This document shows positions 18,669 through 37,500 of a DNA stretch of 47,529 nt, one piece after another. The DNA is from Campylobacterota bacterium. Lineage in GTDB: Bacteria; Campylobacterota; Campylobacteria; Campylobacterales; Sulfurovaceae. The stretch spans positions 1 to 47,529 of the forward strand of contig WGAM01000103.1 of the NCBI GenBank assembly GCA_015494795.1, in the 5' to 3' direction. Below the pieces are notes generated by a model. It did no database searches. It saw only the letters and a program-made list of their open reading frames with translations, and was not told the DNA's origin. Made by a program: the position numbers and the translations under genes. Within the stretch, counting starts at the first letter, position 1. Every line of letters begins with the position of its first letter.

Positions 18669-18745
18669 GCTGATGTAGCTCAGTTGGCTAGAGCAGCTGA
18701 TTTGTAATCAGCAGGTCGGGGGTTCGAGTCCCTTCATCAGCTCCA
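18669..18745 (+). tRNA. tRNA-Thr (anticodon TGT)
   Basis: Acceptor GCTGATG/CATCAGC, anticodon loop TTTGTAA, GGTTCGAGTCC T arm, encoded CCA. Confidence 0.97.
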
Positions 18746-18785
18746 TTAAAATTTTATCAGTGTTTGACCAAAATAGATATGTTTT

Positions 18786-18870
<85 letters not shown>

Positions 18871-18892
18871 TGTTATATTTAAATATTTTGAT

Positions 18893-18969
18893 GCGGGAGT
18901 AGCTCAGTTGGCTAGAGCGTCAGCCTTCCAAGCTGAGGGTCGCGGGTTCGAGTCCCGTCTCCCGCTCCA
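18893..18969 (+). tRNA. tRNA-Gly (anticodon TCC)
   Basis: Acceptor GCGGGAG/CTCCCGC, loop CTTCCAA, GGTTCGAGTCC, encoded CCA. Confidence 0.97.
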
Positions 18970-19076
18970 TGATATTATCAATTTGGGAGCTGATGTGAAA
19001 TTTTATTTTTTATTACTTCACATTACTTAGTCTCAATTATCAAATAAAATCAAGCACTTATAAAATTTTATAAAAT

Positions 19077-19151
<75 letters not shown>

Positions 19152-19237
19152 CCCTAAGTTGTATGGATATAAATATTATTTTTAAATAGTATTTGTATCC
19201 ATATTGTTATGGTATTAAAGCAATATATAGTTATTCC

Positions 19238-19246
19238 TGATATAAT
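19238..19246 (+). promoter_or_regulatory. Extended -10 promoter element for tuf
   Basis: TGATATAAT (TGnTATAAT) 42 nt upstream of the tuf ATG. Confidence 0.6.
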
Positions 19247-19287
19247 GTCAGCGAAAATTAGAATTAATAAATTTAGGAGAAAATAGA

Positions 19288-20496
19288 ATGGCTAAAGAAA
19301 AATTTGAACGAACCAAACCACATGTTAATATTGGTACAATCGGTCATGTTGACCATGGTAAAACTACATTAACAGCTGCAATTACTGCTGTACTTGCAAC
19401 AAAAAACGACTCAAAACTTATGGATTATGATGAGATTGATAATGCTCCAGAAGAGAGAGAGAGAGGTATTACAATTGCTACTTCTCATGTTGAGTATGAG
19501 ACAGATAAGAGACACTATGCACATGTTGACTGTCCAGGTCACGCTGACTATGTTAAAAATATGATTACTGGTGCGGCTCAAATGGATGGAGCTATTCTTG
19601 TTATTGCGGCTACTGATGGACCAATGGCACAAACTAGAGAGCATATTCTACTATCTAAACAGGTAGGTGTACCTTATATTGTTGTATTCCTAAATAAAGA
19701 AGATCAACTTGATGAAGAAGATAAAGAGGAGATGTTAGAGCTTGTTGAGATGGAAGTTAGAGAACTTCTTGATGAGTATGAGTTCCCGGGTGATGATACT
19801 CCTATTATCTCAGGTTCTGCTTTCTTAGCACTAGAAGAGGCTAAATCAGGAAAACTTGGTGAGTGGTCAGAAAAAATTATTGAGCTAATGGATGCAGTTG
19901 ATGAGTATATTCCAGAGCCACAAAGAGAGACAGATAAAGATTTCTTAATGCCAATTGAAGATATTTTCACTATTCAAGGTAGAGGTACTGTTGTAACTGG
20001 TAAAATTGATAGAGGTACTGTCTGTGTTGGTAATGAAGTAGAGATTGTTGGTATTAGAGATACTAAAAAGACTACTGTTACTGGTGTTGAGATGTTTAGA
20101 AAAGAGATGGATTGTGGACAAGCAGGTGATAACTGTGGTATCCTTCTTCGTGGTATCTCTAAAGACCAAGTTGAGAGAGGTATGGTTCTATGTAAGCCAG
20201 GTTCTATTACTCCTCATAAGAAATTTACAGCTGAAGTTTATGTTTTAACAAAAGAGGAGGGTGGACGACATACACCATTCTTCAATAACTATAGACCACA
20301 ATTCTATATTAGAACAACAGATGTAACAGGTTCAATTACTCTTGATGAGGGTACAGAGATGGTTATGCCAGGTGATAATGTAAGTATTACAGTTGAGCTT
20401 ATTGCTCCAGTTGCACTTGAACAAGGTACACAGTTTGCTATTCGTGAAGGTGGTAGAACTGTTGGTGCTGGTAAAGTTGTAAAAATTATAGAATAG
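19288..20496 (+). CDS. tuf: Elongation factor Tu
   Basis: [33 protein letters not shown]; full-length 402 aa. Confidence 0.99.
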   Translation: MAKEKFERTKPHVNIGTIGHVDHGKTTLTAAITAVLATKNDSKLMDYDEIDNAPEERERGITIATSHVEYETDKRHYAHVDCPGHADYVKNMITGAAQMDGAILVIAATDGPMAQTREHILLSKQVGVPYIVVFLNKEDQLDEEDKEEMLELVEMEVRELLDEYEFPGDDTPIISGSAFLALEEAKSGKLGEWSEKIIELMDAVDEYIPEPQRETDKDFLMPIEDIFTIQGRGTVVTGKIDRGTVCVGNEVEIVGIRDTKKTTVTGVEMFRKEMDCGQAGDNCGILLRGISKDQVERGMVLCKPGSITPHKKFTAEVYVLTKEEGGRHTPFFNNYRPQFYIRTTDVTGSITLDEGTEMVMPGDNVSITVELIAPVALEQGTQFAIREGGRTVGAGKVVKIIE

Positions 20497-20542
20497 TTGT
20501 ATGGGTTGCCCTTTGTGGCTACCCTAATTTTTAGGAGAGAGA

Positions 20543-20695
20543 ATGAGAGAAACAATTCATTTAGGTTGTGAAAAGTGTACTAGAAGAAACTATCATACAA
20601 CTAAGAATAAAAGAAATACTGCAGAGAAACTTGCTTTAAAAAAGTACTGCAAATGGTGTAAGTGCCATACTATACATAAAGAGATGAAGCTTTAA
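20543..20695 (+). CDS. rpmG: 50S ribosomal protein L33
   Basis: Not in ORF track (short). Translation [50 protein letters not shown]; 50 aa, SD AGGAGAGAG, between tuf and tRNA-Trp. Confidence 0.97.
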   Translation: MRETIHLGCEKCTRRNYHTTKNKRNTAEKLALKKYCKWCKCHTIHKEMKL

Positions 20696-20723
20696 TAGCT
20701 TTATCTTCTACTAAAAAATTCTT

Positions 20724-20799
20724 AGGCCAATAGCTCAGTTGGTAGAGCACTGGTCTCCAAAACCAGGTGCCGGGGGTTCGAGTCCCTCTTGGCCTGCCA
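20724..20799 (+). tRNA. tRNA-Trp (anticodon CCA)
   Basis: Acceptor AGGCCAA/TTGGCCT, loop CTCCAAA, GGTTCGAGTCC, encoded CCA. Confidence 0.97.
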
Positions 20800-20820
20800 T
20801 AATTAAAGGTAATTATAGAG

Positions 20821-21006
20821 ATGGAAAAATTAACAACATATTTTACACATGTTAAAGAAGAGATAAGAAAAGTTATATTTCCGACAAAAGTACAAGTTAG
20901 ACAAGCATTTGTTGCTGTTTTTATAGTTGTAACTGTTATATCAATTTTCTTAGCACTTGTCGATATGCTAATGTCAGCAATAGTCTCAATGGCTATAGGG
21001 AACTAA
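20821..21006 (+). CDS. secE: Preprotein translocase subunit SecE
   Basis: 61 aa; FTHVKEEIRKVIFPTKVQVRQAF...; precedes nusG. Confidence 0.95.
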   Translation: MEKLTTYFTHVKEEIRKVIFPTKVQVRQAFVAVFIVVTVISIFLALVDMLMSAIVSMAIGN

Positions 21007-21007
21007 T

Positions 21008-21538
21008 ATGGCATTTCAATGGTATGCAATACAGGTTTACTCTGGTAGCGAACAGGCAGTTAAACGAGGGATTGAACTCTTAACTGTAGAGCATGGAATA
21101 GAAGATAAGGTAGATAGTATTATTGTTCCTACTGAAGAGGTTATAGAGGTTAAAAATGGAGAGAAGAAAATTACAGAGCGAAGTCTATACCCGGGGTATG
21201 TATTTGCTCATATTGATTTAGATACCTCTTTATGGCATAAAATTCAAAGATTACCGAAAGTCTCAAGATTTATTGGAGAGGGTAAAAATGCTACTCCTCT
21301 AACAGAAGCAGATATTAAAGTAATCTTAGACAAAATGGAAAACAAATCTGCTCCAAAACCTAAAGTTGACTTTGAAAATGGAGAGATGGTTAGAATTATT
21401 GAGGGACCTTTTTCCAATTTTACAGGTATGGTTGAAGAGTATGACCTTGACCATGGTAAGTTAAAACTGAATGTATCTATTTTTGGAAGAAATACACCTG
21501 TAGAGATATTACATACACAGGTAGAGAAGATTATATAA
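21008..21538 (+). CDS. nusG: Transcription termination/antitermination protein NusG
   Basis: MAFQWYAIQVYSGSEQAVKRGI; KOW motif MVRIIEGPFSNFTGMVEEYD. Confidence 0.98.
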   Translation: MAFQWYAIQVYSGSEQAVKRGIELLTVEHGIEDKVDSIIVPTEEVIEVKNGEKKITERSLYPGYVFAHIDLDTSLWHKIQRLPKVSRFIGEGKNATPLTEADIKVILDKMENKSAPKPKVDFENGEMVRIIEGPFSNFTGMVEEYDLDHGKLKLNVSIFGRNTPVEILHTQVEKII

Positions 21539-21539
21539 A

Positions 21540-21595
21540 ACTGAAGTAGAAAACTTCAGTAATAAAAACAAGTTTTAATTACTGAAGTTTTTATT
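21540..21595 (+). terminator. Terminator/attenuator-like three-arm structure between nusG and rplK
   Basis: ACTGAAGT (21540-47), AAACTTCAGTAAT (21551-63), ATTACTGAAGTTT (21578-90) followed by a T-rich tract; the middle arm can pair with either neighbour. Confidence 0.65.
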
Positions 21596-21636
21596 TAATC
21601 TAAAAATAAATTTCTATTTAATATAAGGAGAAAATA

Positions 21637-22062
21637 GTGGCAAAAAAAATAACTGAAAAATTTAAGTTAATGATATCAGCTGGTTCAGCTAATCCATCAC
21701 CACCGGTAGGTCCAGCTCTTGGACAGAGAGGTGTTAATATTATGGAGTTCTGTAAAGCTTTTAATGAAAGAACAAAAGATAAGATGGGATTTAAAGTTCC
21801 TGTTGAGATTACAGTTTATGCAGATAGAAGTTTTACATTTGAGACAAAACAACCACCAGCAAGTGAACTTATTATGAAAGCTGCTAATATTAAGAGTGGT
21901 TCAGATAATCCACTTAAAAATAAGGTTGGCTCATTAACTAAAGCTCAAATTGCCGAAATTGTTGAGCAGAAAATCTCTGATTTAAATACAGATGATAGAG
22001 AGATGGCTGCAAAAATCATTGAGGGTACTTGTAGAAGTATGGGTGTAGAGGTTACTGCATAA
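21637..22062 (+). CDS. rplK: 50S ribosomal protein L11
   Basis: [39 protein letters not shown] start. Confidence 0.99.
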   Translation: MAKKITEKFKLMISAGSANPSPPVGPALGQRGVNIMEFCKAFNERTKDKMGFKVPVEITVYADRSFTFETKQPPASELIMKAANIKSGSDNPLKNKVGSLTKAQIAEIVEQKISDLNTDDREMAAKIIEGTCRSMGVEVTA

Positions 22063-22114
22063 AATATTATTACCACTATTTAGTGGGAGATTTTTATATC
22101 GTGGAGAGAGAGAA

Positions 22115-22816
22115 ATGAAAAAGATAAGTAAAAAGAGAAAAGCTCTTTTAGAGAAAATTGATAGTAAAAAAAGGTACTCTGTAAAAGAGGCTATTGAGCT
22201 TCTTCCAGAGTTAAAATCGGCAAAATTTGATGAGACAGTTGAAGTTGCATTAAATCTTAATGTTGACCCAAGACATGCAGACCAGATGATTAGAGGTTCT
22301 GTAGTTCTTCCAAACGGAACAGGCAAAAAAGTTAGAGTTGCTGTATTTGCAAAAGATGCAAAAGCTGATGAGGCAAAAGAGGCAGGTGCTGATATTGTAG
22401 GCTCAACAGAGTTAATTGAGCAGATACAAGAGGGTAATATCAATTTTGATACTGTAATTGCAACACCAGATATGATGGGAACTATAGGAAGAGTAGCTAG
22501 AATTTTAGGACCAAAAGGTCTTATGCCTAACCCAAAAACAGGAACAGTTACTATGGATGTTGCAAAAGCTGTAACTGAAGCAAAAGGTGGAAAAGTCAAC
22601 TTTAGAGTTGATAAAAAGGGAAATATTCATGCTGGAATTGGAAAATCTAGTTTTAGTAAAGATAAGATTGAAGAGAACTTTAGGGTTTTTATAGAAAAGA
22701 TAAATAAATCAAAACCAGCAGCAGCAAAGGGTAGATATATCTTAAATGGTGCATTGTCTCTCACTATGAGTCCAGCAGTTACATTAGATACTACTGAGTT
22801 ATTAGATATTAAATAG
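22115..22816 (+). CDS. rplA: 50S ribosomal protein L1
   Basis: [15 protein letters not shown]; 233 aa. Confidence 0.99.
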   Translation: MKKISKKRKALLEKIDSKKRYSVKEAIELLPELKSAKFDETVEVALNLNVDPRHADQMIRGSVVLPNGTGKKVRVAVFAKDAKADEAKEAGADIVGSTELIEQIQEGNINFDTVIATPDMMGTIGRVARILGPKGLMPNPKTGTVTMDVAKAVTEAKGGKVNFRVDKKGNIHAGIGKSSFSKDKIEENFRVFIEKINKSKPAAAKGRYILNGALSLTMSPAVTLDTTELLDIK

Positions 22817-22860
22817 AGTATAAAGCTTAGGGCATTTTTTAATGCCCCTTGCTTTATGCT
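22817..22860 (+). other. Hairpin downstream of rplA
   Basis: AGTATAAAGC...GCTTTATGCT outer stem and GGGCAT/ATGCCC inner stem. Confidence 0.6.
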
Positions 22861-22874
22861 TAATAGCATAGATT

Positions 22875-22970
22875 TATTTTAGGCTAAAGATGATAGGGGC
22901 AAATGCTTAATTAATCTATCTGAAGAGATAGATGGGTTGGAGACAACACCCTATTATAGGTCGAAAGGAG
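22875..22970 (+). promoter_or_regulatory. Putative L10(L12)4-binding rplJL leader
   Basis: Position immediately upstream of rplJ; structured region with TCTATCT-GAAG-AGATAGA hairpin and GGGTTGGAGACAACACCC; consistent with ribosomal protein leader, not checked by covariance model. Confidence 0.55.
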
Positions 22971-22975
22971 AAAAA

Positions 22976-23461
22976 GTGACTAGAAGTGAGAAAGAAGCTA
23001 TAGTTAATGAGCTATCAGACTCATTTGCCAATCAAGGTGCCATAATCGTATGTGATTATAAAGGTATGAGTGTTGAGGCATTAGAGGGTGTTAGAAGATT
23101 AGCTAAAGATAATGATGTTAATGTTCGAGTAGTTAAAAATACTCTTGCAAAAATTGCACTAAAGAATGCAAATTGTGATGAGATGGAACTTACTAATAAC
23201 AACATCTTTATCTGGGGTGAAGACCAAATTGCAACTTGTAAAGTAGCAGATAAGTCGGCAGAAGCTAATAAAGATGTATTCTCAATTAAATCTGGAGTAA
23301 TAGAGTCAAAACTTGCTGATTTAGCAACAATTGAAGCTATGGCAAAACTTCCAGGTAGAGATGAACTTCTTGGTATGTTACTTAATGTTTGGAATGCACC
23401 TGTTCAAAACTTTACAATTGGCTTACAAGCATTAGCAGATAAATTAACAGAAGAAGAGTAA
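22976..23461 (+). CDS. rplJ: 50S ribosomal protein L10
   Basis: GTG at 22976 preceded by AAAGGAGAAAAA gives MTRSEKEAIVNELSDSF...; the 22937 start in the ORF track would translate the leader. Confidence 0.95.
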   Translation: MTRSEKEAIVNELSDSFANQGAIIVCDYKGMSVEALEGVRRLAKDNDVNVRVVKNTLAKIALKNANCDEMELTNNNIFIWGEDQIATCKVADKSAEANKDVFSIKSGVIESKLADLATIEAMAKLPGRDELLGMLLNVWNAPVQNFTIGLQALADKLTEEE

Positions 23462-23489
23462 TTAAAATAATTTAATAAAAGGAATAAAA

Positions 23490-23858
23490 ATGGCAATCAC
23501 TAAAGAAGATGTTTTAGAGTTTATATCAAATATGTCAGTATTAGAGCTTTCTCAACTAGTAAAAGAGTTTGAAGAGAAATTTGGTGTTTCAGCACAAGCT
23601 ACAGTAGTAGCAGGTGGTGGTGCAGTAGCAGAAGAGGTTGAAGAGCAGACAGAGTTTGATGTTGTATTAACAGGAGCTGGTGCTAAGAAAATTAATGCAA
23701 TTAAGGTTGTTAGAAAAATTACAGGTCTTGGTCTTAAAGAGGCAAAAGCTGCTGTTGAAGATGTTCCAACAACAATTAAAGAGGCTGTATCTAAAGAGGA
23801 AGCAGAAGCTATTAAAAAAGAGATTGAAGACGCTGGAGCTACTTGCGAATTGAAATAA
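23490..23858 (+). CDS. rplL: 50S ribosomal protein L7/L12
   Basis: C-terminal domain [57 protein letters not shown]. Confidence 0.99.
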   Translation: MAITKEDVLEFISNMSVLELSQLVKEFEEKFGVSAQATVVAGGGAVAEEVEEQTEFDVVLTGAGAKKINAIKVVRKITGLGLKEAKAAVEDVPTTIKEAVSKEEAEAIKKEIEDAGATCELK

Positions 23859-23866
23859 AAAACTTT

Positions 23867-23987
23867 TCAAGCGAAACTATTTCGCTTGAGTTCTCCTCTG
23901 TTATGTTAGTAATAACAGATAAAAGATTAATAACGATATAGTGATAAGCTATTGTGCAATAGTTTTTTTGTATATCTAAAATATACA
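23867..23987 (+). promoter_or_regulatory. rplL-rpoB intergenic multi-hairpin region
   Basis: CAAGCGAAA-CTA-TTTCGCTTG; CTGTTAT/ATAACAG; CTATTG-TG-CAATAG followed by T7; TGTATAT/ATATACA. Confidence 0.6.
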
Positions 23988-24018
23988 TTCATCAATAATA
24001 ATATACATATCAAAATGA

Positions 24019-32699
<8,681 letters not shown>

Positions 32700-32712
32700 G
32701 ATGGGATAAATC

Positions 32713-33639
32713 ATGAATATAGTGGTTACATCCCCATCATTTTCAAAAAATAAAATATTGCAAAAAGAGATATATAGATATTTTCCAAATGCAAAACTAA
32801 ATTTAGATGGTAAAAGATTTACAAAAAGTGAGTTAATAGAGCATATAAAAGATGCTGATGGTTTAATAGTTGGCTTAGATAATATAGATAGGGAAGTTCT
32901 ATCTCATTGTAAAAACTTAAAAGTGATAGCTAAGTATGGTGTTGGATTAAATAATTTAGATTTAGATGAGTGTAAAAGATTAGATATAAAAATTGGTTGG
33001 AGTGGAGGAGTAAATAGATTATCTGTAGCAGAGATGACACTAGGTTATATGCTTATGCTTAGTAGAAATCTATATCTTACCTCTAATCAACTAAAAAGAG
33101 GTATATGGAATAAGAATGGTGGTTTTGAGCTTAGTGGTAAAACTGTCGGAGTTATTGGAGTCGGATTTATTGGAAAAGAGTTAATTAGACTCCTAAAACC
33201 ATTTAGATGTAAAATCTTAGTAAATGATATTATAAATCAAGATGACTACTATATAGAAAATAACTTAATTAAAGCCTCTAAAGATGAGATATATAAAAAA
33301 GCTGATTTTATTACTCTACATACTCCATTAGATAAAAGCACTTATAATCTCATAACTCTAAAAGAGATGAGGTTAATGAAATCTAATGCTATTTTAATTA
33401 ATAGTGCAAGAGGTGGACTTATTAATGAGAATGATTTAAAATATGCACTAAAAAATGGTATTATAGCTAGTGGAGCAATTGATGCCTATGAGGTAGAGCC
33501 ACCAAAAGATAAAGAGCTTATAGAGCTACCAAATCTAATTACAACTCCACATATTGGAGGAAACTCAAAAGAGGCAATATTAGCTATGGGTATGAGTGCT
33601 ATTAAAAATTTAAGATTAAAATTAGAGAGTTTAAATTGA
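32713..33639 (+). CDS. D-isomer-specific 2-hydroxyacid dehydrogenase (phosphoglycerate dehydrogenase-like)
   Basis: VGVIGVGFIGKELIRLL Rossmann motif, LHTPLDKSTYNLI, LINSARGGLINENDL, ITTPHIGG. Confidence 0.93.
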   Translation: MNIVVTSPSFSKNKILQKEIYRYFPNAKLNLDGKRFTKSELIEHIKDADGLIVGLDNIDREVLSHCKNLKVIAKYGVGLNNLDLDECKRLDIKIGWSGGVNRLSVAEMTLGYMLMLSRNLYLTSNQLKRGIWNKNGGFELSGKTVGVIGVGFIGKELIRLLKPFRCKILVNDIINQDDYYIENNLIKASKDEIYKKADFITLHTPLDKSTYNLITLKEMRLMKSNAILINSARGGLINENDLKYALKNGIIASGAIDAYEVEPPKDKELIELPNLITTPHIGGNSKEAILAMGMSAIKNLRLKLESLN

Positions 33640-34529
33640 AAAGAGTTATAGTCTTTGGTGGAAGTGGATTTTTAGGCTCTTATGTAGCTGATGAGCTAAC
33701 AAGAAGAGGTTATAGTGTTACTATTGCAGATTTAGCCCCATCTCAATATCTTCAAGATAATCAAATATTTAAATCTATAGATATTTTAAATAGAGATGAT
33801 ATTTTATCTGCTGTTAGAGATGCTGATATTGTATATAACTTTGTAGCAGTTGCTAACTTAGATGATGCAATCAATGACCCGATTAATACCATGAATATTA
33901 ATGTTATGGGAAATTTAAATATATTAGAGGCATGTAGGCATAATAATATAGAGAGATTTATCTATGCAAGTAGTGCTTATGCTCTAAGTAGTGAAGGCTC
34001 TTTTTATGGAATTAGTAAACATAGCTCTGAAAAGCTTACAGAGGAGTATTATAGAAGATATGGATTAAAATATACTATTATTAGATATGGCTCTATATAT
34101 GGAGAGAGAGCAAGTCACAATAACTATATCTATAATCTCTTAGAGAGTGCAATAAAATATGGAAAACTAGAGTTTAAAGGTGATGGTGAGGATTTAAGAG
34201 AGTATGTTCATGCGGCTGATACTGCTAAATTATCTGTTGATATATTAGAAGATAAGAGTTATGAAAATGAGCATATTATATTAACAGGTACAGAGAGATT
34301 AAAACGGATAGAGCTTTTAACCATGATAAATGAGATAATGGGAAATAGATTAGAGATAACTCAAATAGATAACTCCAATATGGGACACTATAAGATTACA
34401 CCATACTCATATCACCCAAGTGTAGCTAAAAAACTTGTAGCAAATCCATATATAGATTTAGGTCAAGGGCTTTTAGAGTGCATTCAAGTAATTGATAAGA
34501 AATTTAAATCTTACCAATCTATCTTATGA
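33636..34529 (+). CDS. NAD-dependent epimerase/dehydratase (extended SDR)
   Basis: VIVFGGSGFLGSYVADEL; YGISKHSSEKL catalytic YxxxK; TTG start overlapping the previous stop (TTGA). Confidence 0.92.
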   Translation: MKRVIVFGGSGFLGSYVADELTRRGYSVTIADLAPSQYLQDNQIFKSIDILNRDDILSAVRDADIVYNFVAVANLDDAINDPINTMNINVMGNLNILEACRHNNIERFIYASSAYALSSEGSFYGISKHSSEKLTEEYYRRYGLKYTIIRYGSIYGERASHNNYIYNLLESAIKYGKLEFKGDGEDLREYVHAADTAKLSVDILEDKSYENEHIILTGTERLKRIELLTMINEIMGNRLEITQIDNSNMGHYKITPYSYHPSVAKKLVANPYIDLGQGLLECIQVIDKKFKSYQSIL

Positions 34530-37500
34530 GCTGAATTTATATTTGGTTTAATATCTAAAAGATTACCTGTCTTTCCAACTCCTGTCCAAGTTGATGAGTT
34601 ATTTTCAGTTCCCATTACAAAGTAGTGATTAACCCCTTTTGGAATATTTGATTTTGGTTTACCTCCATAATATTGTAATTGAGGGTCTGCATATATATCT
34701 ACTCTATACTTTTGAGTTCCATGTGGATTTGTAAATCTTGTCATAATAAGTCCATTTCTACCATTTGTAAATCTAATCGGCATAGTAGGAGAGAAGGTTA
34801 ATATATTAGGAGTTGAGCTATCTGGAATTAGATTATTAACTCCTCCATCAACTGTTGCATTATGGTCTATTGATATATACCAACCATTTTCAACTCGTGG
34901 ACTACTAGCAATAGAGGTATGGTTTAATAGATTTGTATCTTTACAATATTTACTATCTACTCTACCACCACAAAATATCTCTATCTGTAGAGGTGTTCTA
35001 ATTGTATTCCTATTTTTAAAATATATTTGTGGAAATCTAACTTTATCTGGAGAGACTTTAGCAAAATAGAAGTTACGAACTGTATCATTTAAATCTTGTG
35101 AGCCTTTTGGAATATATGGATTGTTCTCATCTAATAGATTAGCTGTTGAATTTGCTTCAGTTGAGTTTGTATCAATTTTTTTAAATGTTATCTGAATAGG
35201 ATTTATTGTCTCTGCTAGATTTTTATCTATATTATATCTTATATCAAGATGAGCTTTACCATTAGTTTTAAATCTATCTTTAGATATATTGATGTTTGGC
35301 AGTAGATTAAATCTACTACTTCTACTAATAGTTACATTAGTTTCACTATTAAATTTAACAACTCTTGTAAAGTTAATATCACTCCCTTTTGTTGTCTTAA
35401 TAGATTTATCTACTCCATTATCAGATAGCGTAGTTACTCCTACATTCAATAGAGTATCTTTAGAAAAACAGCCATCTATAAAATTTGTAGTTATATTTCC
35501 ATCTTGACTCTTAGCAGTAATATCACCCTTAAGAGCAATAGCTACACTATTAAATGTAGAGTTAATCTCACTCATATATATAAAATCACTATGTGAGCTA
35601 TGTGGAATATTATCTATAGTAAAGTTTACATCAAATAGATATGGGAAAAATGAGATATTTATATCTGGATTTGAGACAATATTACAGCCTGATATAATAT
35701 TTCCATCTGATGAGGTGTATGACTTATTAATATCACAATCTCCACTCTTAATATCAACCATACTCCAATTCTCATCTTTTATAGAGAGTCTATATCTTCC
35801 AACATTCTGATTTTCAAAGAGATGAGTTATATTTTTTCCACTAATAAAGCTCTCATTAGAGATTTTATCACTCTTGTCTATACATTGAGATATATTTTTA
35901 TCTAAAAACTCTAACGCTCTAGTAACTAATGAGGTGTTATAATCTATTGATGGATTAATATCTGTTCCATTATAGCTGGAGGCTGTTACAGTTAAATTAT
36001 AATCATATCCTGATGCAAATCTTAGAGGTTTACTGTTATTTGGAGATATATTGACTCGTCTTGTTAGATTATTATCAGATAGGATTAAATGAAAATATTC
36101 TGGTCTAATTGCAAAATCATCTCTTGCATCATCATAATTTATATTTTGCATTGCATTAAAACAGCTCTCTAAATTGGTACTACAGTTTGATTGTACAATA
36201 TTGCCACTTCCATCAACTCCATAAGATACCCTAAATCTAGCTCTCTTGGTAGCTGGTAGTGAGTTTAAATCTGATGGTAGTATAATATCAACTCTACTAC
36301 TTGATATATATCCATATCTACTATATATAGTTCTATTATTATCTTCATCAATAAGCTCTAATTTAATAGTAATATTACTATCTAATTGCTGTTTGCTACT
36401 CATATCTTTTTTATATAGGATTATAGAGTAGTCAAAATCTCTACCTACAATCTGTGTAAACCATGCATTTCTCTCTTTTGAGTTAATTGAATATGAGCCA
36501 CTATTAGTTCTCTCAACATTAAACACTCCTTGTAGTGGTTTAGACTTATCTCCAAAATAGATTTGATAATCCTCTACCTCTCCATCGGTAACAAAACCTG
36601 TAGGGTTCATACTAGGGCTACTAGATACTCTAGCTCTTAGATATGTTTTTTGATTTTTTATTAAATTAGCAGGTAGAAAAATATCTATATTATGCTCTCC
36701 TGCACTTAATTTTTTATTATATATAAGGTCATTAGAGTTGTCAAAATGACCGTTGATATTTTTATCTATCCATATTTTTAAATAAGCCTCTTTAGATAGT
36801 TTTACTTTTAGAGTTGTTGTACTATTTAGTTCAAAATATTCTCCATTTATATCTTTCCCATCTAATAGAGTTAATCCATCTTCATCATCTATTCCATTAT
36901 TATCATCACCTTTAGCATCTATTGTATCAAAATAGTTAATATCATGGTCTATCTTATCACCCAAGTATATGCCATTAGATATATTATGCCACGCTTTTCC
37001 ATAAGATATAGGTGCATCTCCATAGTCTGTAAATATTAGAGTGGCATTTAGGCAGTTTGCACCATCATTATAATCAGCCTTTTGTGAGTTAGATAAAAAT
37101 CTTTTTGTTCCATTATTTAAATTAAACTCAAAAAATCCATGTCCTTTACTATCATTTGCAAAAAATCTACCACTCTTATCTGAAAATGATGAGTCAAACT
37201 CATAACCTGTATGAGGATTACCAATAAATGATACCTCTCCACTATCTACATCTATCTTAGTCAGCTTTCCACCATCAGCAATTCCATATAGATATTTACC
37301 ATTAGGTGAAAAAGAGAAATCCTTAATAGATACAGATTTAGTTAAATTTATCTCTTGAACATCTCTTTTACTATCATCATCATCTAATTTAATCTTAAAT
37401 ATCTTATTATAATCAACTCCAAAACCTGTAACATAGTAGTATCCATTATAACTAGCTCCTGCATAGGCTTGATTTGTTTTAAATATATCAGGTAATTTTG

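Noticed and set aside
19411-20555. Several antisense or alternate-frame ORFs in tuf (19411, 19704, 19945, 20045, 20304)
   Set aside because: All overlap EF-Tu coding sequence and show only shadow-frame composition.
21982-23870. Minus ORFs over rplK, rplA and rplL
   Set aside because: Shadow ORFs of ribosomal protein genes with no homology features.
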